DNA of 64,000 bases. Source: Gnetum montanum (lineage: Eukaryota > Streptophyta > Gnetopsida > Gnetales > Gnetaceae). The DNA is taken from NCBI GenBank assembly GCA_015680685.1, contig MNCI01004126.1:877456-941455 (forward strand). Direction: 5' to 3'. Under the pieces are notes generated by a model. It was not told the origin of the DNA, ran no database searches, and saw nothing but the letters and a program-made list of their open reading frames with translations. Of this stretch, positions 11,561 through 24,992 are shown one piece after another (the first letter of the stretch is position 1; each line of letters starts with the position of its first letter). The translations under genes and the position numbers were made by a program.

Positions 11561-12918
11561 CTAGATCCAATGACTTGATTTGAAAAATATAATTTATGAT
11601 TTTTAAGTATAACAATGTAACATTTCTTAATTTTTATTTGTAGCATATAATGAAGAAAGCCAAGGTTACAACTAGAACTCATCTCCCTCACATTTAAATC
11701 TAATGTAGTAGAATGCCTAGGTTGTATGAAGGAGTGATGTTTATGATGTTTGTTTTCATTAGGCTTACTTAGAGTGCATAATTCTTTGTATGTTAGTAGG
11801 AAAGACAATACCACTAAGTTATGATTTGAAGCCAGTATTTATCTCTATAATGCTATAAATTTTGTTTCCCATCATGTTATCTCTTATGTTATCCTTGTTG
11901 TATCCTTTGGTTATATGTTGTTCAATAGTCAAACAATAATTATAATAGTCAAAATGATTTAAAGAAGTTTTGATCTATTCTTGTGTTCCAATTTACACAT
12001 ATTTGGTTTAATTTAATGTAATTGAGAATTTCTATGCACACTGTCCCATTCGTTCATATCAAATAACTATAATCCTACAATGTCATGCATCTCATAGGAT
12101 ATTATAACTGTGGCAACATCCATGAGCTGCATATGGCTATAATTAATCAATCATTTACTACAAGTTGCATGACGTTCACATTCAATAACTACAATTTCAT
12201 TTGATTTTCATATTACCATAATTGTTTACATCTATTGTTAGTGAATTTTATGCAAGTCCTAGTTTAACAAGAAATAGAAACTTAGTCTTGATAGTGCAAG
12301 CCCTTGCCACTCACATTTTTGCATTGGATTACAATTTGTAGTATATCATACGATACATACTAGAAATAGAAAATTGTGACTCAAATAAATAATTGTGCCC
12401 CACATTTTAGGATTTAAAACTACAAGGTGGATGTGATCCACAGTTGGTTGCATCATGTGAAAATGTGGAAAAATAGAAATAGGGGTGTTGCAAGGAAAAC
12501 AATACATTCCAACCACTTATTCCACCACAAGAAATTCTAGGAAAGGAGAACACACCAAGAATGATAGCACCATTATTTTCAATGATAGTAGACAAAAGAA
12601 TTCATTGGTAATAATAGTAATGATGTGTAGGGTATGTACATTTGTACCCTTTTTTAGAATTGATATTTTTCTTATCATGTGCTAGGGTTTTTCACAATGG
12701 ATTGTAAAGAAAAATTTTCAATTTCTGAATTTTATCAGAGTGCATTGACACAAGTCTATTCTATTTGTTATCATAGGATTTACACATACAATTTTCTTAT
12801 GTGTTTCGTGCAACTCTATTCTATTTTTGCTACTTGTTCCTATTTTGGGTTCCAAGGGTAATGAACTTCTAGTTTTCAATGAACAAAATTATTTAATGTT
12901 TCGTTGAATAGAAAGAGA
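11561..12918. other. AT-rich interval without recognised features
   Basis: Between the transposase relic and element D. Short open frames here (for example 12485-12685) have no recognisable motif and no similarity to anything else in the window. I see no RNA gene or clear repeat. Confidence 0.5.
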
Positions 12919-12923
12919 TCATC
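12919..12923. repeat. Target site duplication of element D (left)
   Basis: TCATC directly before the LTR, identical to 23300-23304 directly after the other LTR. Five base pairs is the usual duplication size for Ty3/gypsy integrases. Confidence 0.85.
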
Positions 12924-13804
12924 TAATGAGTGGTGAAACAATTGAACACCCAACCATACAAGTCACAAATGTTCATGCATGACCAGATCATAAGTCATGG
13001 ATGAGGGATTGCAATTATACTAATAATCAGTTTAAGTTCAAGATTGTTATCTTTCCACATGGAGCTAGTGAAGTCTATGTGTATGGTTTAGCTCACCGTC
13101 AGGTATATGATATCTGATCTTTTCTCCTAGAAAACATGGTGGAAAGAAAATAGTTTCTAAGTATAAGTAAAATAATAAATGAATCTATTCTTTCCTATGG
13201 AAATGGGTATTCATTCCTGATTTTCCGTACAAGTCTTGGACTTATGTAATCATTATTGGGATTACCAAGTACTTTGCTATTGGGCTAACTAAATGATAAT
13301 AGTATTGGGTTAGCGAACGATCATACTTTATGCTTGAAACTAGTCGTATATATTTCACATACCAATAATAGTAAAAGTAAATAGCATAGAATAGCAAAAC
13401 ATTAACTAGGAAAGTAATACTTAGTAGTCTAAGTGAAAATAGTAAATATTATTCTAAGCAAAGTAGTAAAATAGGCGAATGTTGCTATAGTATGAAATAG
13501 CTTGATCTTTATTTTTGGTCACACTTGTGCCCAAGTACAAGATATTTGAATAAAGACTTCATTTACTAAGTCACACTATGCTATGGGAATTCCCACTTCT
13601 AAATGCTAAATTATGAAAACAAACTAAAAGAGTTCTACTACTATGGAACAAAAACTTCTTCAAACCCTTGTGCTTAAGTGATGTATTTATAAGCTATCAC
13701 ACATCCCACGATATCAAATCTATGATGTGATAGCTTGTGCTACAATATTATATCTATGATATCAAATATATGATATCGTAGCTAAAGAAAAACTAACTTT
13801 ATCA
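12924..13804 (-). repeat. 3' LTR of element D
   Basis: Read on the minus strand it begins TGATAAAG and ends CTCATTA. The expected CTCATCA end has a single transition (TAATGAG on the plus strand at 12924-12930). It contains the reverse complement of a TATA box at 13684-13691 and of AATAAA at 13508-13513. GATATC-type short palindromes lie in U3 (13710-13780). It is similar along its full length to 22406-23299. Confidence 0.88.
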
Positions 13805-13816
13805 TACCCCCATGAT
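13805..13816 (-). promoter_or_regulatory. Polypurine tract of element D
   Basis: On the minus strand the sequence is CAATCATGGGGGTA, directly before the LTR start. It is preceded by a stretch (CTCAAGGATGATTTTCTAG) that matches the sequence before the PPT of A and C. Confidence 0.75.
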
Positions 13817-14000
13817 TGACTAGAAAATCATCCTTGAGTTAAAACAAAATCAGGATAGAGTCCTTACAAAATTGGAAGTTAGACTTACAAGACACTATTT
13901 ACATGACATTAAATGCCACAATGGTATTTACAAAATTAACATAAGTTATGACAAGAAAATTTGAAACAAAAAAAGAAAATTTGATGAAGCTTAATGTAGC

Positions 14001-16723
14001 CTAAGAAGTACCTAGTGGTGGTGGCTCCTCCATCTATTTCTTTCCCTTGTCATTAGGCTTCTAAAACTTGTATTTATTGAGTAGTGCCTAAAGCTTCTCT
14101 TATTTCATTCAGGGGTCATGTTCCATTCATGCTTATTGTGCAATGTGTGATGGAGTTGGTACATCTGATGGACATGGAAGTTCTAAAAACATCTTATTAG
14201 CCTTAACATACCGTGCCACAAACTACCTTCTCTACTCTTCAAATGCCCTAGCCATCTTGCATAACTCCTAATAATCAAACATTATTCTAGCCAGGTTCGT
14301 TGCAATATCTTTCTATCCTTGGTATCTAGCCTTGACTATTTCTAATACAGAGTTTACTATATGAAGATTCTGTAGAGCATCTTTTTAATTTTCAAACTCC
14401 TTTTGTACAATACATCTATGGTTGTTATTTGTTGTTCAAGCTCATTTTGAGGCCTACCTATTATCAACATGGCCAGGTTAGCATAGAAAAGGCTAGCTAA
14501 CCCCATGTATTCTTTCAGATCTTCTATATGTAGGTATTTATTTTTTATCTCCTCTTGGTGAACATGAACATCGATATCCAAGATGGATTTCTAGTCTAGA
14601 TTTTTTTTATATGAAATTGATCTAGGCTTTTCCATCTAGATTTCCTTTTCATTGATTTCTTTATACATGCCCACTTGATCACAGAAATATTCTTTGAGTC
14701 TTTCTTTCATCTTTGCTTCATAATGCCCCATGCTTATCTCAATAGCTAATTTTTGTCTTGAGAGGGTTCTATTTTCTCTTGTTAAGTAGCTCATATCCTG
14801 GTTAACTCACATTAGTTATTCCCTCAATGAATGGATGCTCTCCTCAAAGATGTTTTTCTACCTTTCTACATTAGTCAGCCTGGTATTATCTACAACATGT
14901 TTCTTATTTTCATATGTCCATGCTTTTGCTACTGAGGCATTCCACATTGCTTTCTCCTTTTCATTCTCCATTCTCTTATTTTTCTCCATTAGGCAATTGA
15001 TATGTTCTATTTTAAGCTACTCTAGCTGGTTTGCTGTAACATACTGTGTAGGATCTTTGCATTTAGCTCTTAGTGTTGCAAGCTCTTCCTATAGTTTGAG
15101 AATTTCATTTTCTACACGCTCTACCCCTGTTTCTGTCATGACCAATTTATCCTTGGTTGTTATTAGTTCTGACTACACTGTAGTGATATCACTTGGGATG
15201 TCAAAAAGATATGTCATGACTTTCCTAGTATATAATAGTCAATATAACACATCTGCATGATTGACAAAAGTCATTGAGATACCAACTAACATTTGAGCAT
15301 CCCTAGCTCTAGTTAGATCCACTAGTGGCACAACAAGTATATTAATTGATTCATTCATATGATTCATGATCACTTTTAGTACTCTTATTACATGCTAGTG
15401 CTGCATACCACAACTATGGCTCCTTCTTTAGTTTCAAAGACCACTTAGAATAATATAGCATTACCAAAAATCTACTATGACCATTAGGCCTCTCATCCTA
15501 ACTACAATGATATTTGTCCACTGATAGGATTTGTGAAAACTTTGTACAAATTGGCCTCCTCTTAGGTTCCCTAATTGATGATCTCTACAATTTTATGTAG
15601 ATAAAGTAGTGATGGCCTGTAATCCTATGATAGAAATAGTGGAACTTGCTACTACTATTGTTCTTACTACTACTGTTAGTTCTCTTACTACTATTGCAAC
15701 TCTTGTTGCTAACCACTAGGTTCTACATGTTCCTTTTGTACAATATTTTTTGTGGTTTTCTTAGCATATATTTGTTCTTCCAATTGGTCCTTCTTTAGTG
15801 GTGTTGGCTTGAGCATTTCAACATAAAAATAATTTTGATCCTTTCTAAGGATGTCATTGGTGTACCCTAGGATTCTAGCATGTTTTCATAGCTTCCTGAT
15901 AAGGCAAGGGAATACAAGTATCAGCTTCCCTTCCTTATTTTCCTCAAATCACTATTGGATTTCAAGAAAACAGAGGTGTACAATGTTTGCCTTAAATATT
16001 TCCATTAAGATTGAACTTCCTCTATCTACATACATTGATAGTCTATTCAATCTTTTTGTGGGAAACAAGTGATATGTGTCAATTTTGAAGTAGATCCTTT
16101 CTTCAAGAGTTAGTTCATTATAGTCCTTATCATGTTTTTCATATGCTATTTGCAATTACATTTTTATTATTTTTGTATCTAATCTAGTGGAGAGATGTGC
16201 TACTTTTGCCTCTTCATTAGGCACATTAAGGACCTTACCTATTGCCTTAACTAAATAGGAAACTAATACTCTCTCAATATTAATTGTTGAATCTTCTGCT
16301 TTTTTGTGCCAAAATTAATAGGTCTCCTCCAAATACCATTCTCCACTATCTAAGAGCATGGGCCATAAAAGTAACACTTAGAGTTGTGTCCTCACCACTT
16401 ATGGAACAAATGCTACGAATGGGCTAAAGTTTAGCTTCATGATCACTATAGTCACAATTGATTTCTCTTGGATGGCTTAGAGGAAATCTAGTGATAGTGT
16501 GAGGTGTTGTCCTTATGCTTATGGTTCTTCTACCTCCCCCTAGGCTGAATGTCTTATAGCAAGTGTTTCTTGATGAACGTTAAAACATTGAGCCTCCTTC
16601 TCTAGATGTTCTACCTATGGATCTTGTTCTTCTATTCAACCTCTTCCATGGCCTCTAGGTATCTTGCTTGCTGGCTATGAGGATCCTACTATTGCTCATC
16701 TCTTCAGGGCCATCTGTAATCAT
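14001..16723 (-). pseudogene. Extra ORF of element D: plant-transposon-domain plus coiled-coil protein
   Basis: Not a known retrotransposon enzyme. It parallels the better preserved ORF of element E (49496-52304) from start to stop. Both begin with an ATG followed within a few codons by ADGPE or TDGPE. Both share YFKI(D/G)TYHLFPTK and (R/K)(L/I)SMYV (here at 15952-16155), and EDLKEYMGLASLFYANLAML matches DLTKYMELENLRYANLAML (here at 14357-14581). Both end with a PPP-rich tail, with the stop here at 14001-14003. The middle is charged and helix-rich. Frames are broken in several places. It sits where Athila elements can carry an env-like ORF, but I see no signal peptide or membrane segment. Function unknown. 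Confidence 0.7.
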
Positions 16724-19245
16724 CAAGGATTTAGAAATTATTAAAATGTTTACTCTAACTTTTATAAGTCCTTTCCTTTGTCATACCTTTGATTAGATCA
16801 AATTCTTAGCTTACTATGATTGCAAAGTTAGAAAAATTTTCAAAAAGAAACCCCATAGGTATTAATTTCCTTATAACCCTTCAAAATTATCCATTTTCTC
16901 TTATTTATGGCTCATAATAGTTGGCATGGTTTATTAAGAGGATTATTTAAGTATTTCTAGCTTTATTTTTATTAAAATTATTTATTTTTTCCTTCATACT
17001 TACCCTTATAATACCTTATGGGAATTAGAAAATTTTGACTTTGATTTTTGCAATATCATGCTAAGCACACCCCCATGAATAAGTTGAGAGCTCCATGATC
17101 AACAAGGTTCAAGAATCACAGAAATTGGAGCTATGAGTGTGGTGTTATAAGTGTTGGAAGTTGGGAGGTCAGAGCTCTTATTTTAGTAGAAAAATGACAA
17201 AACACCCCTCTTTAGAATTGAAAAATGAAAAAACAATTGCTAAGTCCCCTACATTATATATAGTTTTTATGCACTATGATAGTAGAGATCTTATATTGGA
17301 GGTGAAAATTTCTGGTTGTTTATTGACTTTTGCTTGGAAAAAGGAATTAGTGTAAATATTGGAAAGATATGAAACATGTTTAGAGGATCATAGGCTATGA
17401 ATGATACATATTTTTCAAGAATTTATCATAGGAAGTGCAAAATGAAATCTTTGGCTATGAAATTCATTAAGTGTTGATAAATGAGATGCATAATGAATTT
17501 GTGTTATTGGAATGCATACATGGAATGTTAAAGGAAATTTTTTATTGACATTTATTGTTGTCGGAAGGCTCAAGATAATATGGAATTGCTTGCTAGTTAT
17601 AAGATACAACAATCATACAAGTCGATCCTTCCCAAAGCAAGCCCCAACCTTTAATGCCCTTTTATAACCACACCAAAAAGTGTCCTTAGGCACTTAAGGA
17701 AACGAATATAATGCATACCTGTTTAGCAAAGTACACATGTTAGTATCATGAAGTTGGGAAATTTTCACTATGTTACACAAACCATAAATTATAAGTATTC
17801 AAATAGCAAGATGAAATGTACTAGAAGGGATTGTAGAAATTAGGACATAAGATATTTTACCATAGGCATAATGAATTCTTGTGTTTTATTGGTGGTTAAA
17901 GGAATCATTAGCCTTTCTATCTAATATTCAAACCAAGTCTAGACCACATCCTAGTGACATCACATTATTTCATCTCGTGAAGTAACACTATTGTAAGGAG
18001 TATTACAACTTGGTATATTATCTAAGGGATAAGTTTATTCATTGCATGCTTTATTTGTTTAAATCCATAAGAAGCCATCTACCTTTAGCCATGGGTAACA
18101 TGTCTTTCTAGTGAAACCCCTAGAAATTTATTATTGGATATTTATTTTATTTTTAATTTTGTCAACCATACTAGAGGACTACCTTCAAGCATGGATAACA
18201 TGTCTTTCTACTGACATGATAAGGCAACACTTATTTTACTCTTACTCCCATGTTTCATTAGATCTACAAGGATATAATACAACCTAAGGAATACAATAAA
18301 ACTTACAACAGTAAGTCAAGAGAATCCACAAATTTCCTTGATGTCACACCCATGACATTTTCACCTAATTCTTCACTTTTCAATCTAGGCATAATGATCA
18401 CAAGTTTATTCTTAGTTTTATAATGGAAAGAATATTATTATGGCCATGGTAAGAACCTATTATTAATGGAATGGATGGATGAATGTTGTGGTCTCATTAT
18501 GCAAACAATTAGTCCCTTATGACTTGATAACATTGGGAAATATTCACCTTATTAGACTACATCTTGCCTTATTCGTAATGTGTTTTATTACCAATCAAAA
18601 TTCTTTACAAAGGAAATGAAAATAGAGTATGAAAAATATGGAAAAAGATAGCAAAAATGGAAAAATATGTAAAGAATGAAAAATTATTAAAGAATGGAAA
18701 AATGTAAAAGAATTAAAAATATGATTAAGAAATGTGAAAAGGTATATCAATAAATTAGAAATTAAAAAGAATTGTAAAAATATAAAAAAGCTTATTAATT
18801 CTTGAATCAAGATAAGGTGTCTCTCCTATGATTAAACTCATGGGCAAGTGTTCGACAAATGCACCCTAGTTCCCCTAGTTCATACACTTGAGGTTTCGTA
18901 CTAACCATCCTTAGTGATTTAGTTTTTCTATTATCTTCCCATATAATTATGATTGTAATTGAATTTTTATCATCTAAATCCTTAGTTCCTCTTTCTATTG
19001 GTGTATGATTGTGGTTTAGTATTTCCATTTGTAAGTTCTTAGTTGGGGTTATTTTCTTGGAATGGGAATTAATAAGTGGTTCAAATTTTTCCAAGCATGT
19101 TTTGAACAATTAAAAATTATTAGTTTTTGGTCATTGGGTGTCTTTTGATTTAGTAGCCCCTACTCTCTTTTATGCACATGTTTTTCACATTTGTTGTGGA
19201 TTGGTGTAATGATTGTGTTGACATTCTAAAAGGTTGGTCCACAAC
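16724..19245 (-). other. Element D 3' non-coding block between protease and extra ORF
   Basis: About 2.5 kb with the non-coding blocks shared by the group: the TCCTTCCCAAAGCAAGCCCC block at ~17624, the GATGTCACACCC block at ~18340, a GGATGGATGAATG...TCTCATTATGC block at ~18470, and an A-rich tract at 18600-18790. A PPT-like motif (minus strand TTATTCATGGGGGTG) lies at ~17067-17082, just upstream of the extra ORF. One 100-codon open frame (18807-19109, minus) shows no recognisable motif, so I do not call it a gene. Confidence 0.6.
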
Positions 19246-19249
19246 AACA

Positions 19250-19900
19250 CCCTTATTTATTAGTAGTAATGCATGGAATATTTTGTGAATGTATGGCTAT
19301 GTGCTTGTCTTCCTTAGAGATGTTGATAGAAAAGTCTCTCATGTTTAACTTAGCATCCATTGTGCTAAGCCATACTCTACCCATTATGATTGGAAATTCC
19401 TTGTCATTATTCTTCATGTCAATCATCAGAAAGTCTACTAGATAGCACCACTCATTAATAATGGTCACTAAATCTTCAATCTATCCTAAAGGAATGATGA
19501 TAGACTAATCTACAAGCTCTAACTAGATGTTTCTCTTCTTTAAGATTAGTAGGTTCCATGCTTTGTATGTTTGTAGGGAGATCAAGTTGACTTCGAAACT
19601 TGAATCTAGTAGAGACTTGCATGGTAGATTTCCAACTACTCATTGATAAATCAAAGAAACCCATAGATCCTTTCTTTTTGTAGGAATTTTTCCTACCTTG
19701 ATCTAGTTTGATACTATCTCTATCAGTGTGATTATCCGCATGTTCATATTTGACGATAGTGGAAGCTTGTCATTTCTAGAAAGATCTTCCATAGAAGAAT
19801 CTTATTTTAATGAGATTCCAACTCTACCAACCTTTTTTGGACTAATCATGAAGAAATGATATTTCTTTGATTAGCTTTTAGTATTGCTAGTAAGATTTTC
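19250..19900 (-). pseudogene. Aspartic protease relic of element D
   Basis: Gag-processing protease. Recognisable segments are CKSLLDSSFEVNLI (the active-site DSG reads DSS), TYKAWNLLILKKRNI, NEWCYLVDFLMIDM and EFPIIMGRVWLSTMDA, each matching the intact copy in element A. The stops fall where A has Trp or Gln codons. It directly follows gag on the minus strand, and no RT follows it. Confidence 0.75.
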
Positions 19901-22270
19901 TATTTGTATATTCACCACCCTTGTAGCTTTTCTTTGCTACAGTTGTGATGAAGTTTTCCCTTGCATACTAGATGGTGGAACTAATGATAAACGGTGAGGA
20001 GTTTGATTTGATGAATCAGCTACTTGCAGATGCATGTATGAATTGGAGTCTATCCTTGGTGGTGTTGGTTTGTGGTACTTAGGAGGATAATATTGTGAAG
20101 TTTGAATAACAACATTACTAGGAGACATTGGATTTTGCACATAGTATCCATATGAATTTGGTTGTCAATACAGATATTGTTGGCAAGGTGGTGGCATGGC
20201 CCACAATTGAGGTTGTTGCCACTATTGATAGTACTATTCTTGTGGCTATGGAAAATATTTTCTAGGATAGTATATTGATTGGAAGTTTTTCTTGTAGTTA
20301 CCTTGAGGATATCATAACCTTTGGGGCATTTGTCCCTTAACAAATCAAAGATTAAGTGCATATGCCCCTATTTTCTATAAGTATGCCATTATAGGACAAC
20401 ATCCCTTGGGATGTTTGTACTAGCACACAACATATCCTTCCTTTTCTTTACAGCTTGTGTCTGAACACTTAGCCACTAAAGCTACTTTTCCCTTTTGTCC
20501 AAAATCTCTCTTCCTTTTCTTGTCATTTCCTTTTCCAAAGGCTTGTTCTATTCTATCCTTTACAATCTTCAATGTTGTTCCAAATTTTTCATCAACTAAG
20601 TTGCATATCTTCTCTACCTTTGCTGCTATGTTAGTTACAAATTTTTGAATTGGTAGTCTTCTTTTGAATTACTTGATCCAAGGTTTCTTCTTCTTGTGTG
20701 TCACAAACTCATTCATCTCTTCCTTTGATGAAAGAGTCTTCATTATATTCTTCCATTGATTCCCTCTTTCTTAACTCACCTTATTCCTTTTCCACTTGGT
20801 CAATTATTCTCTAGATTTGATGGGAAGTCATTTTAGATAATCAACCTTAGGCATAAACCCCAATGGTCTCTTTATCTTGTTTCATAACCCATCTACAATG
20901 TGCCTTAGCTATTTCTATTGTCAGAATTCATAGCTTGGGCATCTATGCAATAGTAAATAGTACTTGCCCATTGCTACATGAAGAGTTTCATGAGTCCCTT
21001 GCTTCTATTCTTGGATATTTTTTCTTAAATTAGATACTCATGAGTAGGTTTGATATTTCTCATCAAATATCTATAGCATGGTACTTCATATTTTAATTGA
21101 TTTAGGTTCGAGTGATCGGTACTAGCTCTTAGCCTCTTTCACAAGTGTTTGTGGAAACAACTTCAACTTCTACCAATTACTTTCAATGTTTTGTAGGGTG
21201 CAAGCATCATAGGCCAATTAGAGGTGGTGTTATGGATCAACATTATAACCACCGTCAAGACTTGGCATGTTATTCATATCAGGCCACTTGATATTGTTGT
21301 CCCTCATATCCTTGGTTGGTATATGTATAGCTTCCTAGATGTTGATCATACTATGGATTGTCATTCAGCATTCATCATTGTGATTAGGTTTGTGTGCTAT
21401 GTTGTAGTAGTACCCCTATCTATGCTCATACCTTTCTTAGTCCTCTCTCTGATCCCTTCATCTTCTTTAGCCATAGCCTTCATATTCTATATTAGAGTAC
21501 CTTGGATGGTGATCATGATGATCATGAGTCCTTCTTTCATCTTTTTCATGGTCTTGGTACCTTTGTCTCCTTCTTTCAGAGTCCACCTATGATTATGATG
21601 ATGCAAATGAGGTGGTAGGAGAATGATGTTAGTTTGTCCTCCTTTCATGACTTTGGTATTTTCCTCTAAAAGATCTAGTAAAAACTCCTTTCCTTTAATG
21701 TTACTTATACTTGGAGTTAGTAGCCTCCCTCTTAGGTGTCTCTACAAGAGTGGAATTTAGTTAAACCTTGATAGGTTCCTCAAGTCTGATGATAGGTGTT
21801 TTTGAAGGTTCTTCATGATTCTAGTAGAGTTGTTCTGTAATAAATGCATTAGCATCATGTTGTTCTAAAATAATAGAAGTGTTAACCTACTTTCCTTTGT
21901 TGTATACATGTTTGATTTATATGTTAGCATCTCTTCTCATCTACTCCTTTGTGGGTTCATAGGGCCTTATCATGTGCTTAGTCACATGGCACCCTTCTTG
22001 GATTTGGTTTAGATTCATTCCCATTAAGGTAGTTTGAAGCATATTAAGTACAACATGATTTAGAGGCAAGACCATGTTGCCTTGTATGTCTCTCCATCTC
22101 ATTTGACTATCCTAATGAAGAATGAAAGTAAATTCAAGATGATAAGAATTAGTGTGAGCATATGTGATTCTTGTTTACATGAACATCCCTTATTCTTCTT
22201 CATTACTAATTCTATCATTGCCCCTTTTTATCTCTTTCATAGGTGATGATGTATCCTTGTTTGAAGTCAT
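19900..22270 (-). pseudogene. gag relic of element D
   Basis: Structural capsid/nucleocapsid protein. The start is taken at the ATG whose complement ends at 22270 (MTSNKDTSSPMKEIK). The N-terminal region contains FILH-DSQMRWRDIQGNMVLP, matching element B gag (FVLYQDEQLRWRDLLGNIVLP). The C-terminal region contains the KHPKGCCPIM zinc-knuckle-like motif and a Gln/Pro/Tyr-rich tail (SNVVIQTSQYYPPKYHKPTP). Multiple stops. Confidence 0.75.
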
Positions 22271-22386
22271 GTTGTGGTTTAAGATATTTGGTTTAAGTAT
22301 GCTTAATTGTTTAGGTTATGAATTTTAACTTTGAATTCTGATACAACAAACTTTATGAAATCAATTACTTAGCATACATTAACTTT

Positions 22387-22405
22387 TCCTTGGCAATGGT
22401 GCCAA
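22387..22405 (-). promoter_or_regulatory. Primer binding site of element D
   Basis: Directly after the 5' LTR end the minus strand reads TTGGCACCATTGCCAAGGA. From the second base it resembles the complement of the 3' end of plant tRNA-Asp (TGGCGCCGTTGCCGGGGA), differing by transitions. Athila elements are known to prime from tRNA-Asp. Confidence 0.7.
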
Positions 22406-23299
22406 TGATGAGTAGTGGAGCAATCCAACACCCAACCATACAAATCACAAGCATTCACACATGACTAGATTGTAATGCATAGATGAGGTGATGTAATTAT
22501 GCTAGCAACTGGTTTAAGTTCAAAACCTTTGTCTTTTGATATGGAACTAGTGAAGTCTATGTGTATGATTTAGCTCATCATGAGGTATATGATATTTGAT
22601 GTTGTTTTTCCATTGTTTCTCCTAGCAAACATGGTGGAATAAAAATAATTTGTAAGTCTAAGTAAAATAATAAATGAATCTATTCTATTCTATAGTGATG
22701 GATATCCATTCATAATTTTCTTTAAATGTCTTGGGCTTATGTAATCATTACTACGATTACCAAGTACTTTGCTACGAGGTGAACCAAGTGATAATACTAC
22801 TCGATTATCAATCGATCACACTTTATGCTTGAAATTAGTCATACCCATTCTGCATACTAACAACAATAAAAGTAAATTGCATGGAATAGCAGAACATTAA
22901 CTAGGAAAGTGGTAATTAGTAGTCTAAGTCAAAATGGTAAACATTATTCTAAGAACATAAGTAAACTAGGAAAATGCTGCAATAGTATGAAATAGCTTGA
23001 TTTTTATTACCAGTCACACTTGTGCTCAAGTATAAGGTGTTCAAATAAAGACTTCATTCACTAAGTCATATTACACTATGGGAATTCATAGTTCTAAGTG
23101 CAAGATTATGAAAATAAATTGAAAGCGGTTTGCTACTATGGGAAAAAAACTTCTTCAGACCTATGTGCTTAAGTGCTATATTTATAGGTTGGCACACATC
23201 TTGTGATATCAGATCTACAATGTTGTAGCTTGTACTATGATATTGTAGCTATGATATTGAATATATGATATCATAGCTAAAGAAAAATTAACTTTATCA
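22406..23299 (-). repeat. 5' LTR of element D
   Basis: 894 bp. On the plus strand it starts TGATGAG and ends TTTATCA, and it is homologous along its length to 12924-13804. A TATA-like TATAAATATA (minus strand) lies near 23178. GATATC-like palindromes lie at 23205-23275. Confidence 0.88.
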
Positions 23300-23304
23300 T
23301 CATC
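23300..23304. repeat. Target site duplication of element D (right)
   Basis: TCATC, identical to 12919-12923. Confidence 0.85.
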
Positions 23305-23988
23305 AAATTTTGAAGACCTTTTTTAAAAAATTATAATAAATATTTTGATTTATTTACACAGAACTAGCGATGCCTTTGAACTAACATTAAACCTAACTAA
23401 CTACATGGAACTAGATTAACTACAATGACATTAATTAAAGTTCATTTTAAATCATAACTTTGTAATCATATTCATTACTTACATTGCACAAGTTCATTAT
23501 GAAAAATGAGTTATGAGTGGAAGGTTTTTTGGATTATTTTAAGAATAAGACACCTTATGTTCAATACTTGTAAAATTAAAAAGGCCAAAATATGGCCAAA
23601 AAGTATTAGGTAATTTAGAAGAATTAATTTGACCATAACTGAAGATGAATTATAACTCTAATTTGACCTTTATCCAAGGCATTATGCTTCAAAGGGTATG
23701 TAAAACAAATTTAAGTTGCACTCTCTTCATGTAAGCTTCTTGTTGTGTGAGCTTTATTCAAGCTTGTTACAAGTCTTGAACTAAGAAGACTTGAATGCTA
23801 GGAACTAAACTAATTGTTAGAATTTTTACAACAAACATAATTATGTTATTTTCCTTGAAGTTGTTCTCTCATTTTCTATTAATTTATGTCATTTTCATTT
23901 ACTTATTTATATTCCTCATATAGAGCTTGGGTTTTTCTAGTTGAGGTTGTTCTAAGACTTTTAATTCATTAGGTAGAAGTATTTCAAG
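23305..23988. other. AT-rich interval without recognised genes
   Basis: Flank of the element D insertion. No ORF or repeat recognised. The sequence leads directly into the copia gag relic. Confidence 0.4.
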
Positions 23989-24460
23989 ATGGCAAGTGAT
24001 ACTAAGTATATTGAAGAAATAGAAAAGTTCAATGGCAATAACTATAATCTTTGAAAACATGCATCATTGGAATTAGCCCAAAGAACATGAAAACTAAAGA
24101 CTAGAATCAATTAGATCATCTATCTTTAAGAATAATACATAAAGATATTTCTAATCCTATGATTATAAATTTACAAAATAAAAAGACTGCAAAGGGATTA
24201 TGGGATGTTGTGGGTAAGATATATGAATCTAGTTCTTACTTAAATGAATTGCATCTTAAAAGGCAAATATGTTATTAAATTTTTTTGAAAATACTACTAT
24301 TGCATCTCATCTTACTACTATTGTAATTATTTAAAGGATACTAGTGAATGACTTAAAAATAGGAATTGTTTTTATTTCTTATAGTGAAATTCATACTTAA
24401 AATTCATTGAAATAGCTATCTCATCAAGGAATTATCTTTGGTGTTAATGGAAGCCTAATA
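23989..24460 (+). pseudogene. Ty1/copia gag relic
   Basis: Starts ATG with KYIEEIEKFNGNNYNL, the typical N-terminus of plant copia Gag, where a short acidic stretch precedes 'KFNG.N...W'. It continues with TAKGLWDVVGKIYESS and LNELHLKRQI, matching the copia Gag pattern 'T.KELWD.L...YE.....N...LKRQL'. A degenerate helical segment follows to about 24460. Stops occur at the Trp position and downstream. No copia protease, integrase or RT is visible after it, so this is an isolated, truncated piece. Confidence 0.7.
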
Positions 24461-24992
24461 AGAAACACCCTTAGGTTAAGTAGGATCATTCTATACATGA
24501 AATCCCAAAAAAAATATAGGAGAAAATATATTTTATTAGATGTGCAAATATAACCTAAGTTTTGAAATCCCAAACAAAAGATAGCAAAAGTAGAATTTTT
24601 TAGAACTGCAAATATAACCTAAGTTTTCAACTTAGTTTTCATATGTGTGAATATGGGTATTTGTATAAAATAATGAAATAGCAAGTTTTTAAAATAGAGA
24701 ATTCTATCATTAATGCATTTAGGAAATTCTTAAATGTTAAAAGAAATTGTTATCTATGACTTAGATGTTAATAGGTTAGTGAATGTTAAAAAAATTATTA
24801 TGTATGGTTAATATACTATTAGGTTAGAGCATATTTTACTAGAAGGATGGGAAGCTACTAGTTTTTCTTGGAAAGATGAGTTTGAATGTAGGCATAGTTA
24901 TGCTTTTGTTCATTTACTAATTTTTTCGTGAGTATTAAACAAATGATAATGATACATAAGCATACATTTCATTGGATATTTATTATTTATAA

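Larger units (their letters stand above)
12924..23299 (-). mobile_element. Element D: complete pol-less Athila-related LTR retrotransposon with extra ORF
   Basis: Minus-strand element of 10,376 bp with LTRs at 12924-13804 and 22406-23299 and a perfect 5-bp target duplication TCATC (12919-12923 and 23300-23304). Reading on the minus strand: 5' LTR, tRNA-Asp-like primer site, gag, protease, ~2.5-kb non-coding region, a ~2.7-kb extra ORF, PPT, 3' LTR. No RT, RNase H or integrase remnant is visible, so it must have been mobilised by a related autonomous element. All coding parts contain stops. Confidence 0.88.

Noticed and set aside
14835-15260. 141-codon plus-strand frame
   Set aside because: Antisense to the extra ORF of element D. 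Its hydrophobic look comes from reading a Lys/Glu-rich coiled coil on the wrong strand.
18807-19109. 100-codon minus-strand frame in the element D non-coding block
   Set aside because: No recognisable motif, and the corresponding region of element E has no such frame. Kept only as a note.
21224-21592. 122-codon plus-strand frame with membrane-like character
   Set aside because: Antisense to the D gag region. No homology to any membrane protein is visible, and its counterpart in B is also antisense to gag.
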